A stretch of DNA of 64,000 bases from NCBI GenBank assembly GCA_014529385.2, contig CM043955.1, positions 138,063,108 to 138,127,107 of the forward strand, read 5' to 3'. How positions within the stretch are numbered: the first letter of the stretch is position 1; each line of letters begins with the position of its first letter. This DNA is from Adiantum capillus-veneris. Its lineage: Eukaryota > Streptophyta > Polypodiopsida > Polypodiales > Pteridaceae. A model generated the notes under the pieces. The model did not search any database, was not told where the DNA came from, and was given only the letters and a program-made list of their open reading frames with translations. Of the stretch, positions 10,774 through 21,505 are shown in pieces. Both the position numbers and the translations under genes were made by a program.

Positions 10774-12114
10774 TTATAAGATCAATAGCATAGTTCCATC
10801 TATCCCCCAGTCCTCCTCGACCTTCAATTTGTCTTCCATTCTCTTCCCAATTTGCGGACATTCATTACAATAAGCATCTAATGATCGACAAACCATGATG
10901 TATTGAGAATGTGGTGGAAGGATTCTCACCTTGTGACCTTGTAAACGAAATTGTGCTTGTTGAAGGGCCTCAAAACCCATAATAATCAAATGTTCTCGAA
11001 CATTACTAAGAGTCCAATTCTTGTTCACTTGGACTGCCTCCAAAGCATCGTTGGGCATCTTCACTGCAATGTCAAAGCTTGCAATAGCGCCGTCTACACT
11101 CTGTAAGGGAGTCTACACTCCAAGCTTGCACATCCAACAATCATAGTGAAATCGTATGTACAAGGAGGTGTAGGATTTCAAATAGCACATTCCAATACGT
11201 GAAGCTCCAACCTTACAATGGTACCGGTCCCCATTGTGCATACCCTCCACAAAACCCCAGTCCTCTTCTAAAAGCCTTCCTAATTCCTCGTAATGCGCAT
11301 CTTTACATACAAGCATTGTGGTAGTCTCCACAAATCCAAACTCTTTAAAAATGTGCACAAAACAATGAATAGACAAACACCAACTCAAGCCCACAGACCT
11401 AGAAGCTTTAGAGTATTTCAAAGAGTTTTGGACATCCATTATCATCTTTTGCTTGAAAGATGCTACCGACCACAAATCTGGGACCGGCCACTCCATACTT
11501 AATAAGGAAGTTACTTTGATGGGTTCAAGCGTTCCAAATGCTTGTGTAGAAGTAGGGATAATATAGGAGTGAGAATAGAACAAAATCCTTCTTTGAACTA
11601 GTTTGTTTGGGCAAAGATGTGGGAACATTATTGCTCCAATATCCGCATGTATAGCATTGAATGTGCCGGAGAGACTATGTAGTGGATGCTCCTCCACCAA
11701 CGTGGATGGAAATATGACTATAAATGCATGACAAATGTTAAGTATGAATCCATAATAACATTACACTGTGATTTCACACCTAGCTTTGTATTCTCAAAAC
11801 ATGTACTTACAATGTGTTGGAAATCGAGGTGGTTGTTGCAAGTGCATGGTTAACATTGAGAAAACATGTTGCACAATGGCTACGGTCCCCTTGTCTTTGC
11901 GGTTCTTGAAGCCAAGGAGCTTTCCTTTCCAATGAAGATCCAAGTTTGCACGATTCCGCACACGATGAGGGCCAACAGCAGATGGTTGCATGTATACCCA
12001 AGCACCTTCGGTGAACTCTTGTGGCACCCACTCATCATCTACACCTCTAGTGTTGTGGCATGCAAGTGTTGTGACCTCATCCTTTGGCCGCCTTTGCGAA
12101 GTAGAGTTGGCCAT
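10774..12114 (-). pseudogene. Unknown multi-exon gene in the insertion
   Basis: Start ATG at 12114 (M-A-N-S-T-S-Q-R-R). Exon 1 ends at 11811 before a GTAAGT donor; a 93-bp intron (11810-11718) ends in TTTATAG. Exon 2 (11717 down) keeps the frame and encodes a mixed protein with several Trp and Cys residues, ending W-M-C-K-L-G-V. There a TAG (11113-11115) interrupts the frame, which continues in phase (T-P-L-Q-S-V-D-G) to 10774, adding about 110 residues with an E-H-L-I-I-M-G-F helix. Total about 410 residues if read through. No known domain is recognised. It is transcribed in the same direction as the 8991-10529 gene and opposite to the transposase-like and H3-like genes. Confidence 0.55.
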
Positions 12115-12706
12115 GGTTGAGCAAAGCAAACTAGGAGGAGGAGAAGAACCTTGCTTGTTGCTACAATGTAGGTGGGATAAAGTGATATGAGAAAGTGGTT
12201 AACCCTTGTGGCAATGGGAGGAGAAGGTGGACAACCCTTGCTTGGTGTGGGACTGGGAGGAGAAGGTGGATAACCCTTGCTTGGTGTGGCAATGGAAGGT
12301 GGTAGAGGAGCAGAGAGGAGCTTCCTTGTTGCACCAATGGAGATGGTGTAGAGAGAGAGAGAGTGTTGGAGTAGAGGATGAGTGTGATGGTTGCAACCAA
12401 GGAGGGGTTGGAAAAGGGGTTCTAGAGAGAAAATCACTTTTTGCCTAATAACTACTTTTGGGGGAGCTCTGGATTGCAAAAAAAGATTTTTAAAAGTTTT
12501 TAAAAAATTTTGAATTTTAGGGTTTTTGGATGCACGTTTTGACTTTTTGAGATCAAAAAATGCTTTTTTGACCATAAAATAGTTTTAGGGGGGGTTTCAG
12601 AAGATGAAATTTGAGTTTTGAAATTTTTGAAAAATTTCAAATTTTTGGGATTTTTTCATAACCGGATCAAAAAGGAGGGAAGTTAGAGGTTCCATATGGC
12701 CCACCC

Positions 12707-12740
<34 letters not shown>

Positions 12741-12885
12741 CCCCACCTTCTCACTAGGTAAGAGTCCATTTAAGAAGTGTAAGACTACTTTGTCCCCCTA
12801 CATTTTTGAGGGCATAGAGTGTGTCCACCACCCTCTTCTCATTGGCTGGCCTCTAATTAACCTTAATCCCAAAGGGCCCCTAGAG
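12115..12885. other. Right subterminal region with minisatellite and poly-C
   Basis: This is the probable upstream region of the minus-strand gene. It contains short imperfect tandem copies of GGAGAAGGTGGACAACCCTT (about 12210-12300), a GA patch (12350-12362), T/A-rich sequence to 12660 and a 30-base poly-C run at about 12709-12738. The Ser/Thr/Pro open frames on the minus strand look compositional. Confidence 0.45.
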
Positions 12886-12905
12886 GGTTCATATTTTTCC
12901 TAATG
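12886..12905 (-). repeat. Right terminal inverted repeat of the 10.45-kb insertion
   Basis: It is the reverse complement of 2455-2474 with one mismatch. LINE homology resumes at 12907, one base after it. Confidence 0.75.
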
Positions 12906-12906
12906 A

Positions 12907-13515
12907 GAGGGCACTCTTCGCAAGATGGGCTTCTTAGATGCTTGGATCAGAGGGGTGTCAGCTTTGTACATGCAGGCTCACAGTCAGGTGCTTTTGGCAG
13001 GGGGGAGAAGTGCGCGCTTCATGCTCACACGCTCGGTCAGACAGTGCCGCCCTCTTTCCCCCTTTCTTTTTCTGTTCTATGGGGAGGCGATGAGCAGATT
13101 TTTGGTGTCACAGCAGGTTGGTCTTCGGGGCTTAGCACTCCCTCTTTGGGGAGAGGAGCTACTGGATGCTGAGTTTGCCGATGACTCAGATTCAGCCTTG
13201 TACTTAGATGGCCAGGAGGCCAATCTTCAAAGATGTGAGCAGGCTTTGGAGACCTTCTGTTGTGCATCGGGCGCACTGATCAACTGGAGAAAAACAGTGG
13301 CTTTCTCGGTTGGTAGTGCTCCTATGCCAGATTGGATGCCAAGAGAGGGTTTCAAGTGGATTCTCCCAGGGACTACAGTTCGATACTTGGGTTGTCAGGT
13401 TGGTTTGGACTTGTCTCCCGAGCAGCAGATTGCTCCTCTTCTCCTGTCCATCACGAGAAATCTGTTACATTGGAGCTCAACACGTCTATCGTCTCGCTGG
13501 CTGGTAGAGTAGTAG
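12907..13515 (+). pseudogene. L1-like LINE reverse transcriptase, C-terminal half
   Basis: It continues the domain that stops at 2454. The frame opens E-G-T-L-R-K-M-G-F and then shows the motif B region (R-Q-C-x-P-L-S-P-F, where active copies usually have R-Q-G-C), motif C F-A-D-D near 13180 with both catalytic Asp residues, and the I-N-x-x-K thumb motif near 13285. A TAG ends the frame at about 13510. Together with 1438-2454 it makes one ordinary L1-type RT, which is the basis for calling 2455-12906 an insertion. Confidence 0.87.
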
Positions 13516-15526
13516 TTGCCAACCAGGTGCTGTTGGCGACTATGTGATACATCACCTCCTGCTGGATCTTCTCGAGTTCTTGTATCAGCCAGGTAGAGAG
13601 GCTGATCAGGAACTTCCTTTGGTCAAGACGTGACACTCAGATGGCCCGAGCCAAGGTGGCTTGGTCGGTCATCACGCTTCCTTGTTCTCAGGGAGGGCTT
13701 GGGATCATTGATCCAACACAGCAGAGCAGAGCCCTTCTAGGGAAGTTCATAGTCAGAGGACTTCTTCCAGGTGAGGAGCCTTGGAAGGAGTTCTTGTTAC
13801 AGAGGCTTCGTGCCAGGGTGCCTCAATCAGGACGCCCTTGGCAACCTTCGACCAGATGGATCTTTACAAAGATGCGCCGAGTTGGTTTGAGCAGGAGACT
13901 GGAGGACCGTTTTGCTGTGAGTTCGCTTCGTTCTTGGGAGCTCCTACGGCGTGGCCTGGAGCAGCGACAGCCGATGTGCACGGAGGAGCACCTACGGCTG
14001 CCCCTCGTCTAGAACCCCATGGTTAGCACTCCGAGAGGCCACTTGGTTTGTAGTCGACCTCATGTTTCCTGGGGTCCCATGGCAGCAAGTCCACCGCACT
14101 CTCTAGGTGACTGGCTAGAGTTCATAGATTTGTCAGAGGAGATACAGGGTTTCCAGCTTGCAGGGCATGAGAGGGGTGTAGAGAATGTGTTAGGACATCT
14201 CAAAGTCAGTTCCAGCTGAGTGGCTCACGCCTCTCGAGCCAGTAGCACCCCGGTGGATGGGACCCTTCACACGACTGGAGGTTCTCATTTCAGTCAGGGC
14301 CTGCTCAGAGACTGTCCCAGCCCTGTTCTTCAAGCTTCATGGTGGGGGACGACTACAGCGAGTTGCAGTAGAGGCCCCGTAGGTAGCAGAGTGCTGTTTT
14401 CAGCGGATCCAAGTTGTGGGCATCTGTGGGAGGACTTGCGTCATAGACCCTGACCCAGCAGCTCTTGAGACTGGACACTGGAGGCTTTGGGCTTGGGAGT
14501 GCTTTCCACTGGCACGAGTACAGTGGGATCCTTGTGAGTGGCTATGGAGGGATCCCTTCTCTTCTGCAGACCACCCAGGAGTCCCCTTCTTTCAGTACAC
14601 TGTTTGGCTTGGACGGCATATACTAGCAGCACAGAGAGAGGCCCTCCCCACTGCAGCACGTCATTGGCAGGAGGAGGGTCTCACCGTCGAGTTCTTGGCA
14701 GACTTTTGGGAGAGGTTGTGGGACTCCAGATAGCCGAGGCGAGTCACCTTGTTTCAGTGGCTGGTCACACATAGAGCCACAGCAGTAGGGAGCTGGCTAG
14801 TGCATAGTGGTCTCTCGGCCACATGTGCAGCTTGTGACCATTTGGTGGAGAGTCAGCGTCACTGTCTTTGGGACTGTCCCTCGGCCCAGCAGGTGTCGCT
14901 ACGAGTTCTTCGGCTGATTCCTGCTCTCTCCACGGCTCGACAGTACACTTGGGAGGCAGCGGCTTGGTCCACCCTCACGGGCCCGGCACTTCAGTTTGAG
15001 CTATCTTCCACCAGCAGGATGATAGTGATGTAGGGGAGACGTCCTACACTCCAGCCTGTGCTACAGGGCTTACTCCACAAGAGTGGTGCAGTGAGAGAGA
15101 GGAGTGTTGGGAGCTCATCAGTGGCCTGACACTTTGGTTCATCTGGCGGGCCCACTATTTTCGCATCTTTGAGGCTCGCCCAACAGAGACTGTTCGTGAC
15201 TTTTGGCTAGAGCTGATCCATACTCTCAGAGGACAGCTTGAGGGACTACAGGGCAGCTCCGATCGCATGCGGGAGCGCCGCGAGGCTTTCCTTCGACTCT
15301 GGCTCCCTGGGCCTTTCTACACCATAGTCTAGGGGGTGCTCAGATGGCACTACTGTCCACCTGTGTGGCTCTTCCCTCCTCCCATCTCTTGATTTAGCCT
15401 CATTGTATATATGTTGTTTTTTCATTGGGAGAGTCTCCCCATCATGCTTGTTGTAGCCCTCTCTTGCAGAGGTGGATGTAGCCCTATGGGCAGTTTTCAT
15501 TAACTAATAGCAGGATCTTTTTCTCT
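13516..15526 (+). pseudogene. LINE C-terminal region with zinc-binding RT domain
   Basis: Several frames with many stops carry the rest of L1 ORF2. The clearest piece (about 14749-15033) has C-A-A-C, then Q-R-H-C-x(3)-C, resembling the Cys/His zinc-binding region (zf-RVT) near the C-terminus of plant L1 RTs. The segment at 13641-14012 (P-C-S-Q-G-G-L-G-I-I-D) is the usual block between the two. Frameshifts and stops are frequent. Confidence 0.72.
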
Positions 15527-15538
15527 AGAAAAAAAAAA
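15527..15538 (+). other. Poly-A tail marking the LINE 3' end
   Basis: A run of ten A residues follows the last coding remnants, as expected for the 3' end of an L1-type LINE. A target-site duplication could not be identified because the 5' end is uncertain. Confidence 0.6.
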
Positions 15539-16022
15539 CTATATTAAACAATCTTAGTTAGCTCTAAGATAATTATCAAAGCTTAATCATACTATTGGGT
15601 ATAAGCATGTTAACTTGTCATGCTTTTTGTGCTAGTTATCATGTGGCAACAAGCATATCTTGTAAGCATAATGAGAGTGTAACTTTTCAAACGTGTGGGA
15701 ATCCATCGAATATTTCAAAATAGGGAGACCACCCTGAATCCACTTTCCTGACCATTTACGCAGTGTTACTCTAAGGTAGGTGGGGCAGTCAAAATGCGTG
15801 GAGAGAAGCAGAGTGGGGCAGTCAACATGCATGCAGAGAAGCGGGACGCAGGGGCCAGAGGTAAGACGGGCACAGGGGCCAGAGGTAAGAGAGAACCAAA
15901 AACAAGGTCGACCCCTGAACTTTCTGTTGCTTCTTCTCCGCCCCGAAAAAGGGTGAAGCTCTCTGATTCCCCAGCATCCCCAATGGCAAAGACCTTGCAT
16001 ACAAAGGGGAAGGATGACTCAG
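15539..16022. other. Spacer with short internal repeats
   Basis: AT-rich sequence is followed by a GC-richer stretch (15780-15900) in which GTGGGGCAGTCAA and AGGGGCCAGAGGTAAGA are each repeated once. A + strand open frame begins in this area and runs into the following (CT)n tract. No function is evident. Confidence 0.35.

Positions 16023-16024
<2 letters not shown>

Positions 16025-16115
<91 letters not shown>
16025..16115 (+). repeat. (CT)n microsatellite
   Basis: About 90 bp of uninterrupted CT. Open frames through it (Ser-Leu or Arg-Glu repeats) are not genes. Confidence 0.95.
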
Positions 16116-16117
<2 letters not shown>

Positions 16118-16535
16118 CTCATTATGATTTGCGAGGATAGTAGCTGGTGCTGTCTTGGCTGGAGAGTTGTCCCTTGATGTCGACTTTAGCAGTAGGACAT
16201 CTTGTGAATAGTCACTTGAAATACAATCACTCAAGTCGAAGTCTGGCTCAAGAAGCACAAACCAGTGTTTGATTTGAACCTTGAAATTGGGAGGGATTCC
16301 AAAGACCGAGCAAGATTTGTCGAGCGAACCAAAAATCGAGCAAAAACCAGCCAATCAATGAGGATATCATATATAGCATTTGTAAACTTTTGGTTCATTT
16401 TGACAATACTTAACTCCATGCGAGTTTTCATAAAATTAGCAAACACTATAAAAGTTTCTCATTTTATTTCTCTACATCTAGAGTCATTTGCACATATGCA
16501 AGAAAAACCAAATTTTCTTATAGGTGTGCACATTT

Positions 16536-16536
16536 G

Positions 16537-16590
<54 letters not shown>
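16536..16590 (+). repeat. (CT)n tract 5' of a LINE tail fragment
   Basis: About 54 bp of CT directly abuts the 5' side of a short fragment matching the 3' end of the LINE at 16742-21338. Confidence 0.9.
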
Positions 16591-16591
<1 letters not shown>

Positions 16592-16680
16592 ATAATCAGA
16601 TGTGCATTCTCACATCATATGTTTATTTTGGTCCCATAGGTGACCTTTGAGAATGATAAGAAACCTCTCTCTCTGTCTCT

Positions 16681-16685
<5 letters not shown>
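16591..16685 (+). mobile_element. ~90-bp 3'-terminal fragment of the (TC)n-associated LINE
   Basis: The segment contains TTTGGTCCCATAGGT followed by GACCTTTGAGAATGATAAGAA. This matches the 3' end of the full-length LINE (near 21282-21325) and of the truncated copy at 46.6 kb. It is bounded by (CT)n on both sides and has the same orientation relative to the CT strand as the other copies. It is best read as an extremely 5'-truncated insertion. Confidence 0.7.

Positions 16686-16741
<56 letters not shown>
16686..16741 (+). repeat. (CT)n tract at the 5' end of the full-length LINE
   Basis: The tract ends at 16741 where unique LINE sequence (GACAGCAGTCC) begins. Confidence 0.9.
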
Positions 16742-16742
<1 letters not shown>

Positions 16743-16944
16743 ACAGCAGTCCACTCTTTTGATCATAACTTCTTCATCCGAACTCCGATTTGGGTGATCT
16801 ATAGCCTCAATTGAAGAGCACAAAGTCATCTACGCATTGATGTAAAGACAGAAATTTTCAGAGTTATGAAAGGCGTTTCTGTAGCAGCATTTCCGAAGTG
16901 AACAAGTTCAACAAAATTGATTCTCATCTCCTATTTTACATACA

Positions 16945-17891
16945 ATGTCTTCCGGCACTCGCAAGGGTTCTCCTTCTTCAACAAGGTCCACAACCATTGT
17001 GGAAAATGATCCAAAATCTCCTAAGTGTGGAGATAGCAACACAACCACCCAACCAACGACATCGGAAACCATGATCATGGCATACTTGGTATCATTGCAA
17101 GAGACCGTAAACAAACAAGGCAAAGACTTACGAGCACTTGCAATGGAGAATGGCACACTAAGGGTACTTGTGGTTGAGAATGAGAATCTCAAGAGGACAC
17201 TTGAGATGCAAACAACACGTTTGATGCAACTTGAAGAGGAAGTCAAGGAATGTAAACGCTCTCTTGTGGACTTGAATGCTTTGAAGGAGCGGATGAGCTA
17301 GAGCATGACCATGTATTGAAAGAGGAGAAATTTGACACTATGAGCCGGGATGTATGCGACATGAAAAATGTATGCACAAACAAGTCTTGGGCTAATGTAT
17401 GTGGTAGCAATGTGGTTTCTAATTCCTCACTCATGCAAGCTATGGTTCAAACAAAGAATGTTGAGAATGTGGATGTGGAGGAGTTGAAGGAACGGGAGCG
17501 ACGTTCCAAGAACATTGTTATTCATGGAATTCCCGAAGAGAAGTTAGATACACCTCCTTCTCTTGCCATTGTTATTGAAGATTTTTTCAAAACCCACTTT
17601 GGCATGTCCGGAGTTATGGTCTATGGAGCACATAGAGTGGGGAAGCAAGGAGCTCCTCGCTCAGAAGAACGGCCAATTGTATGCACCATGCCGGATGAGA
17701 CCAAGCGAAAGATTATCCTTGATAATAGTTGGATCTATTTGAGGGATACAAAATGTTTTGTATGTGAAGATCGCACTATTAAGCAACAAAATATGCGTCG
17801 CAAGGCATATGAGGAAAAGAATAATAAAAACAAGGAGATCTCTCATGAAGAAAATGTGCCCAAGGAGGAGGCAAGTCTCTCAAGCAAATAG
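16945..17891 (+). pseudogene. LINE ORF1, coiled coil plus RRM-like domain
   Basis: ORF1 of non-LTR elements binds element RNA. The ATG at 16945 starts a Ser/Thr-rich N-terminus followed by a leucine/glutamate heptad stretch (about residues 45-115) that looks like a trimeric coiled coil. A one-base frame change near 17290 separates this from the C-terminal half. That half carries R-R-S-K-N-I-V-I-H-G-I-P-E (first RNA-binding strand), H-R-V-G-K, a basic helix and a Lys/Glu-rich end, ending at TAG 17889. The layout matches L1-type ORF1 proteins. No zinc knuckle is seen. ORF2 begins 6 bp downstream. Confidence 0.75.
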
Positions 17892-17897
17892 GGATGC

Positions 17898-18953
17898 GTG
17901 ACCTATGAGACCGAGTTACAATTGAAAATATGCTTTTGGAATTGTAATGGATATCCATGGAATGCGGGGGTTGGCATTGATGAACTAACAAGCAAAGCCG
18001 ATGTTGTACTTCTTGTTGAAACTTGGGAGCATGATACACAAAGTATTAACGGCTTGGAGGATTACAATGTACATTCATTGATGTGGTCAAAGAATCTCAA
18101 GCAACGAAGAGGACAAGGAGGGGTAGCATGTATGGTTAAGAAAGGATTGGAAGATTTTGTATCAATTGTGAAAGATGACAAGTACAAACGTTATGTATGG
18201 CTGAAAATTATGACACCAAAAAGAGCACCCATTTTTGTAGCCGGTTGCTACATTCCTCATCATGATTCTCCCTCTTATGCTTGCATGGATAGAGATCAAC
18301 CATTTTCTGATTTGGAAGATGACATTGCTTATTTCAAAGGTGAAGGTGATGTTATTGTATTTGGGGATATGAATGCTTGCACAAAAACATTGCAAGATGA
18401 TACTCAACAATTTGATATGCCATACATTTCAAGGGAGTTGGAGGAAGTTCACTTGTATGATCGTACTTCAATGGATAAGAAAGAGCCGGATCACTATGGA
18501 AAGTTACTTTTACACATGTGTAATAGCACGGGTATACTCATTGCCAATGGTGTATCTTTGTGGAGTGGAACCAATGGATTTACATGTAGGAGACATAATG
18601 GGGATAGTGTGATTGACTATATGCTACTCTCTGAAGCCATCATGTATCGCATAAAGAGTTTTATGTTTGGTCAATGGACCCCGAAATCCGACCATCGCAC
18701 CTTATGTATTGACCTTTCACGTGGAGAAGCAACTAAGCATGATAATCTCAGCCAAAGGAAAGAGAAGTTATCACTATGTATGGATTTCAAACGGGCACCA
18801 ATGTACATTGAAATGGTTGAGAAAAAACTATGGATGACAAACCTTCAATGTGATGCACCATTGGAAACTAAATGGGAAGCTTTCAAGAAAGCTATTTGTT
18901 CTTGTGCAAGAATGCTTTGCCATAAAGCATCTCCATGGTATCAACAAAGATAG
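17898..18953 (+). pseudogene. LINE ORF2, endonuclease part
   Basis: This is the apurinic-type endonuclease. Visible catalytic blocks are F-W-N-C-N-G (metal-binding Asn), V-E-T-W-E (Glu), a C-Y-I-P-H-H block, V-F-G-D-M-N-A (Asp, Asn), and S-D-H-R-T-L (Asp, His), so all key residues are present. The frame ends with a stop at 18951 and overlaps by about 100 bp the next frame, which starts at 18850; a single frameshift around 18900-18950 joins endonuclease and reverse transcriptase. Confidence 0.85.
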
Positions 18954-21292
18954 ATCACGCAAAAGGTGGTTTGATAAAGAATATCAAGATGCTCGAAAGT
19001 CCTTGATAAAGCTTGATGCAACTATGGACAAAGACAACTATCAAAGTCATTTTCATACATACAAGGCATTGATTCAAAAGAAGAGAAGAAGATGGGAAGT
19101 AAAGCAACAAGAATTTCAAGTCCAAGAAAAGGCACATGCATGTGGAAGATTTTGGAGAAACTTGAGGGGCAAGCGGGTTGATAATTTTGGTAACTTGAGT
19201 CTAGTGGATATGTACACACATTGTAGGCAATTATATGAGCAAACAAATGCTGAAAAAATTCCATTTTATGGTTCACTCCCATGTATGCCCTCTTTTTTTA
19301 CTATTGAGGATGTATGCGGTGGGCTTGAAAAGTTGGCCACTCGCAAACCGGGAGATCTTCAAGGTATCAAGCCGGAGATGATCAATTGGACGGGAGATTT
19401 TACCCATGAGTGGATGTGTGATATGTTCAACCTTGCACTTCAACATGGTATGCCTTATGATTGGAGTACTAATTGGGTTAAGCCTTTGCATAAAGGAGGG
19501 GATGTAAAGAATGTAAGCAACTACCGGACTATAATGATTGGGTCTCTTATGGCAAAGTTGTTTGGGTGCATAATGGAGATGAAATTGAGTGATTGGGCTG
19601 AAGAGAATGACAAGCGTGCAAAGGGACAAGCGGGTTTTCGTCGATGCCATAGCACCATTGATCATCTTGTCACTCTTCGTGTTCTCATGTCGAAAAGTCG
19701 GTTGAAAGGCAAGCGATTGTATTGTTGTTTTGTGGACTTTAAGAAAGCCTTTGATATGATTCCACGTAACAATTTGTGGAGAAGGATGGAAGAACTCCAA
19801 GTGCCAAGTGAGTTTATGCTTGCGGTTTCTCGAATCTATGAGAAGGTGATTTGTCAATTGTGCATGGGAAGAGAAATTTCAAAAAAAATTGTAAGCACTA
19901 TTGGGGTTAAACAAGGATGTCCGTTGTCACCAACTCTCTTTGGTCTATGCATCGATCAATTGGAACAAATGGTACTTGACTTTATGCAAGAAGAAGGCAT
20001 TGAAGAGGTCACTATTTGCAATGAGTTAATCATGCTTTTGTTGTATGCGGATGATGTAGTGCTTCTAGCACACACTTTAGAAGATGCACAAAATCTTATG
20101 GTTGTCCTTGAGAACTTTTGCTTGCATAGTGGGCTGATTGTAAATGAATCCAAAACAAAGGTTATGCTTGTGAAAACCAACCATAAGGAGAAGCCATACA
20201 TTGTGTACAACAATGAGACACTTGAAGTTGTTGAGAGCTTTAAGTACCTTGGCCTTGAGGTTCCATCCAATCACAAGTGGCATGAATGTGCTATGCGTCG
20301 TTTGGAAGTGGGAAAGAGAGCATATTATGCATTTGAGAACATGTGTAATGCGGGAAACATCAAGTGTTGGGTTCTCAAGAAGTATCTTTTTGATGCATTG
20401 GTGACACCGGTTCTTCTTTATGGAGTTGAAGTGTGGGGCGGGAGCATCTCAAAGTCTACTTGGAAAGAGTTTGAGAATGTCCAAAAACATTTTCTTACAA
20501 ACTTTCTCCAAGTTAAGACACAAACACTATATATGCTCCTACTTCTTGAGTCGGGATCTCTTCCAATTGAGGTTATGGGCATGGAAAGGGTTGTGGAGTA
20601 CATGATAATTAAAAATGCGTCAAAACCCCTCACATCGACTTCCTACAATTGCATGGGAAGCAAGCAAAAAAGTTCAAAAGACGCATAAAAGCAAGATCTT
20701 GAGCACGGGATGGATGCAAGACGTAAAGAAGTGGTTTGGGAGATGGGATGCATTACACTTGCTACATGATGCTTCAATTGACTCTCAAGTGAATGAAGCT
20801 TTTCTACAACGCCAATGTATTACGGCTTGGGAGAAATCCAGTGGGTCACGTTTCATACATTACACCACCTATATTGCCCCCAACTACAAAACCATGTTCT
20901 TCGCTAAGAGAGGAAACCGTACTCACACTTACATGCTTGAGCCTATTCCCTTGTCCGCAATACGCACTATTGCAGCGATTCGGGTTAGCTTCCATTTCGT
21001 TCGATGCGAGATAGGGCGTTGGGGCAATGGAGAAGAGTCAAATCGATTGTGCACATTATGCTCACTGCAAGTTCGAGAGTCTGAGTACCACACACTACTA
21101 GAGTGCTCAGCTTTTGGTCACATCCGAACTTGCTTCTCTCACATTTTCAGCCATAACTTAGACCTACACACTTTCCTCTCCCAGCCAAAGTGTGGGCTCT
21201 CCATTGCGACTCTCATCGCTACAATTTTGGAGCATCGAGAGTCACTCATCAGCCATACACATACTACATCACATGTAACTTTGGTCCCATAG
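18850..21292 (+). pseudogene. LINE ORF2, reverse transcriptase and C-terminal zinc finger
   Basis: RT motifs in order: K-P-L-H-K-G-G (motif 1 region), A-G-F-R, F-V-D-F-K-K-A-F-D (motif A), G-V-K-Q-G-C-P-L-S-P-T-L-F (motif B), Y-A-D-D-V-V-L-L (motif C, about 20045), K-Y-L-G (thumb) and P-V-L-L-Y-G-V-E-V-W. A frameshift near 20610 leads to the last segment (to 21290), which holds C-T-L-C with E-x-Y-H-x(4)-C, the usual C-terminal zinc-binding motif. The catalytic core is intact. The copy at 46.6-47.6 kb aligns across the frameshift and shows the undamaged frame there. Confidence 0.87.
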
Positions 21293-21332
21293 GTCATATT
21301 TGACCTCCGAGGACGATAATAAAATCTATCTA

Positions 21333-21334
<2 letters not shown>

Positions 21335-21418
<84 letters not shown>
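21335..21418 (+). repeat. (TCTA)n(TC)n tail and microsatellite at the LINE 3' end
   Basis: Three TCTA units pass into about 75 bp of CT. The same TCTA-to-CT transition occurs at the 3' end of the truncated copy (46.56 kb, opposite strand). Confidence 0.9.
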
Positions 21419-21419
<1 letters not shown>

Positions 21420-21505
21420 CACACACACACAGAGGTACGTACACACACACACATACACACACATGCATACACACACACACACGCGCGCGCGTGCACACAC
21501 ATTAC
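21419..21505 (+). repeat. (CA)n/(CG)n microsatellite
   Basis: ACAC runs interrupted by GAGGTACGTA, ATGCATAC and GCGCGCGCGTG. It is compound alternating purine-pyrimidine DNA, next to the CT tract. Confidence 0.85.

Larger units (their letters stand above)
2455..12905. mobile_element. 10.45-kb DNA-transposon-like insertion with TIRs
   Basis: The insertion interrupts the LINE reverse transcriptase. Its ends form an imperfect terminal inverted repeat: 20 bp reading CATTAGGARAAATATGAACC with one mismatch, followed by weaker similarity (GGGCC and GGGATTAAGG blocks). When 2455-12906 is removed, the LINE frame is restored in the region that is normally F-L-E-G-T-L in plant L1s. No clear target-site duplication is visible; at most one base (A) is repeated. 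It contains a DDE-like transposase remnant (+), a histone H3-like gene (+), a palindrome-bearing tandem repeat and two unknown genes (-). Superfamily is not assigned: the ends are not CACTA, and the TA-rich junction does not give a clean 2-, 3- or 8-bp duplication. Confidence 0.72.
16742..21338 (+). mobile_element. Near-complete LINE embedded in (TC)n
   Basis: A non-LTR retrotransposon of about 4.6 kb with a 5' leader of about 200 bp, ORF1, ORF2, a short 3' UTR (TTTGGTCCCATAGGTC...GGACGATAATA) and a tail of TCTA units that passes into (TC)n instead of poly-A. Both junctions are with TC repeat. It has three probable frameshifts (near 17290, 18920 and 20610), so it is recently inactive or contains sequence errors. 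Related copies lie at 16591-16685 and 46561-47641. Confidence 0.85.

Noticed and set aside
2455-12905. Assignment of the 10.45-kb insertion to PIF/Harbinger because TTA/TAA lies next to the ends
   Set aside because: The left flank reads TTA and the right TAA, so they are part of the inverted symmetry and not a direct duplication.
16019-16354. Open frames encoding Ser-Leu or Arg-Glu repeats over (CT)n/(GA)n tracts (also at 21.3, 46.5, 58.7, 59.3 and 59.7 kb)
   Set aside because: A dinucleotide repeat without TA is open in several frames; the proteins are compositional artefacts.
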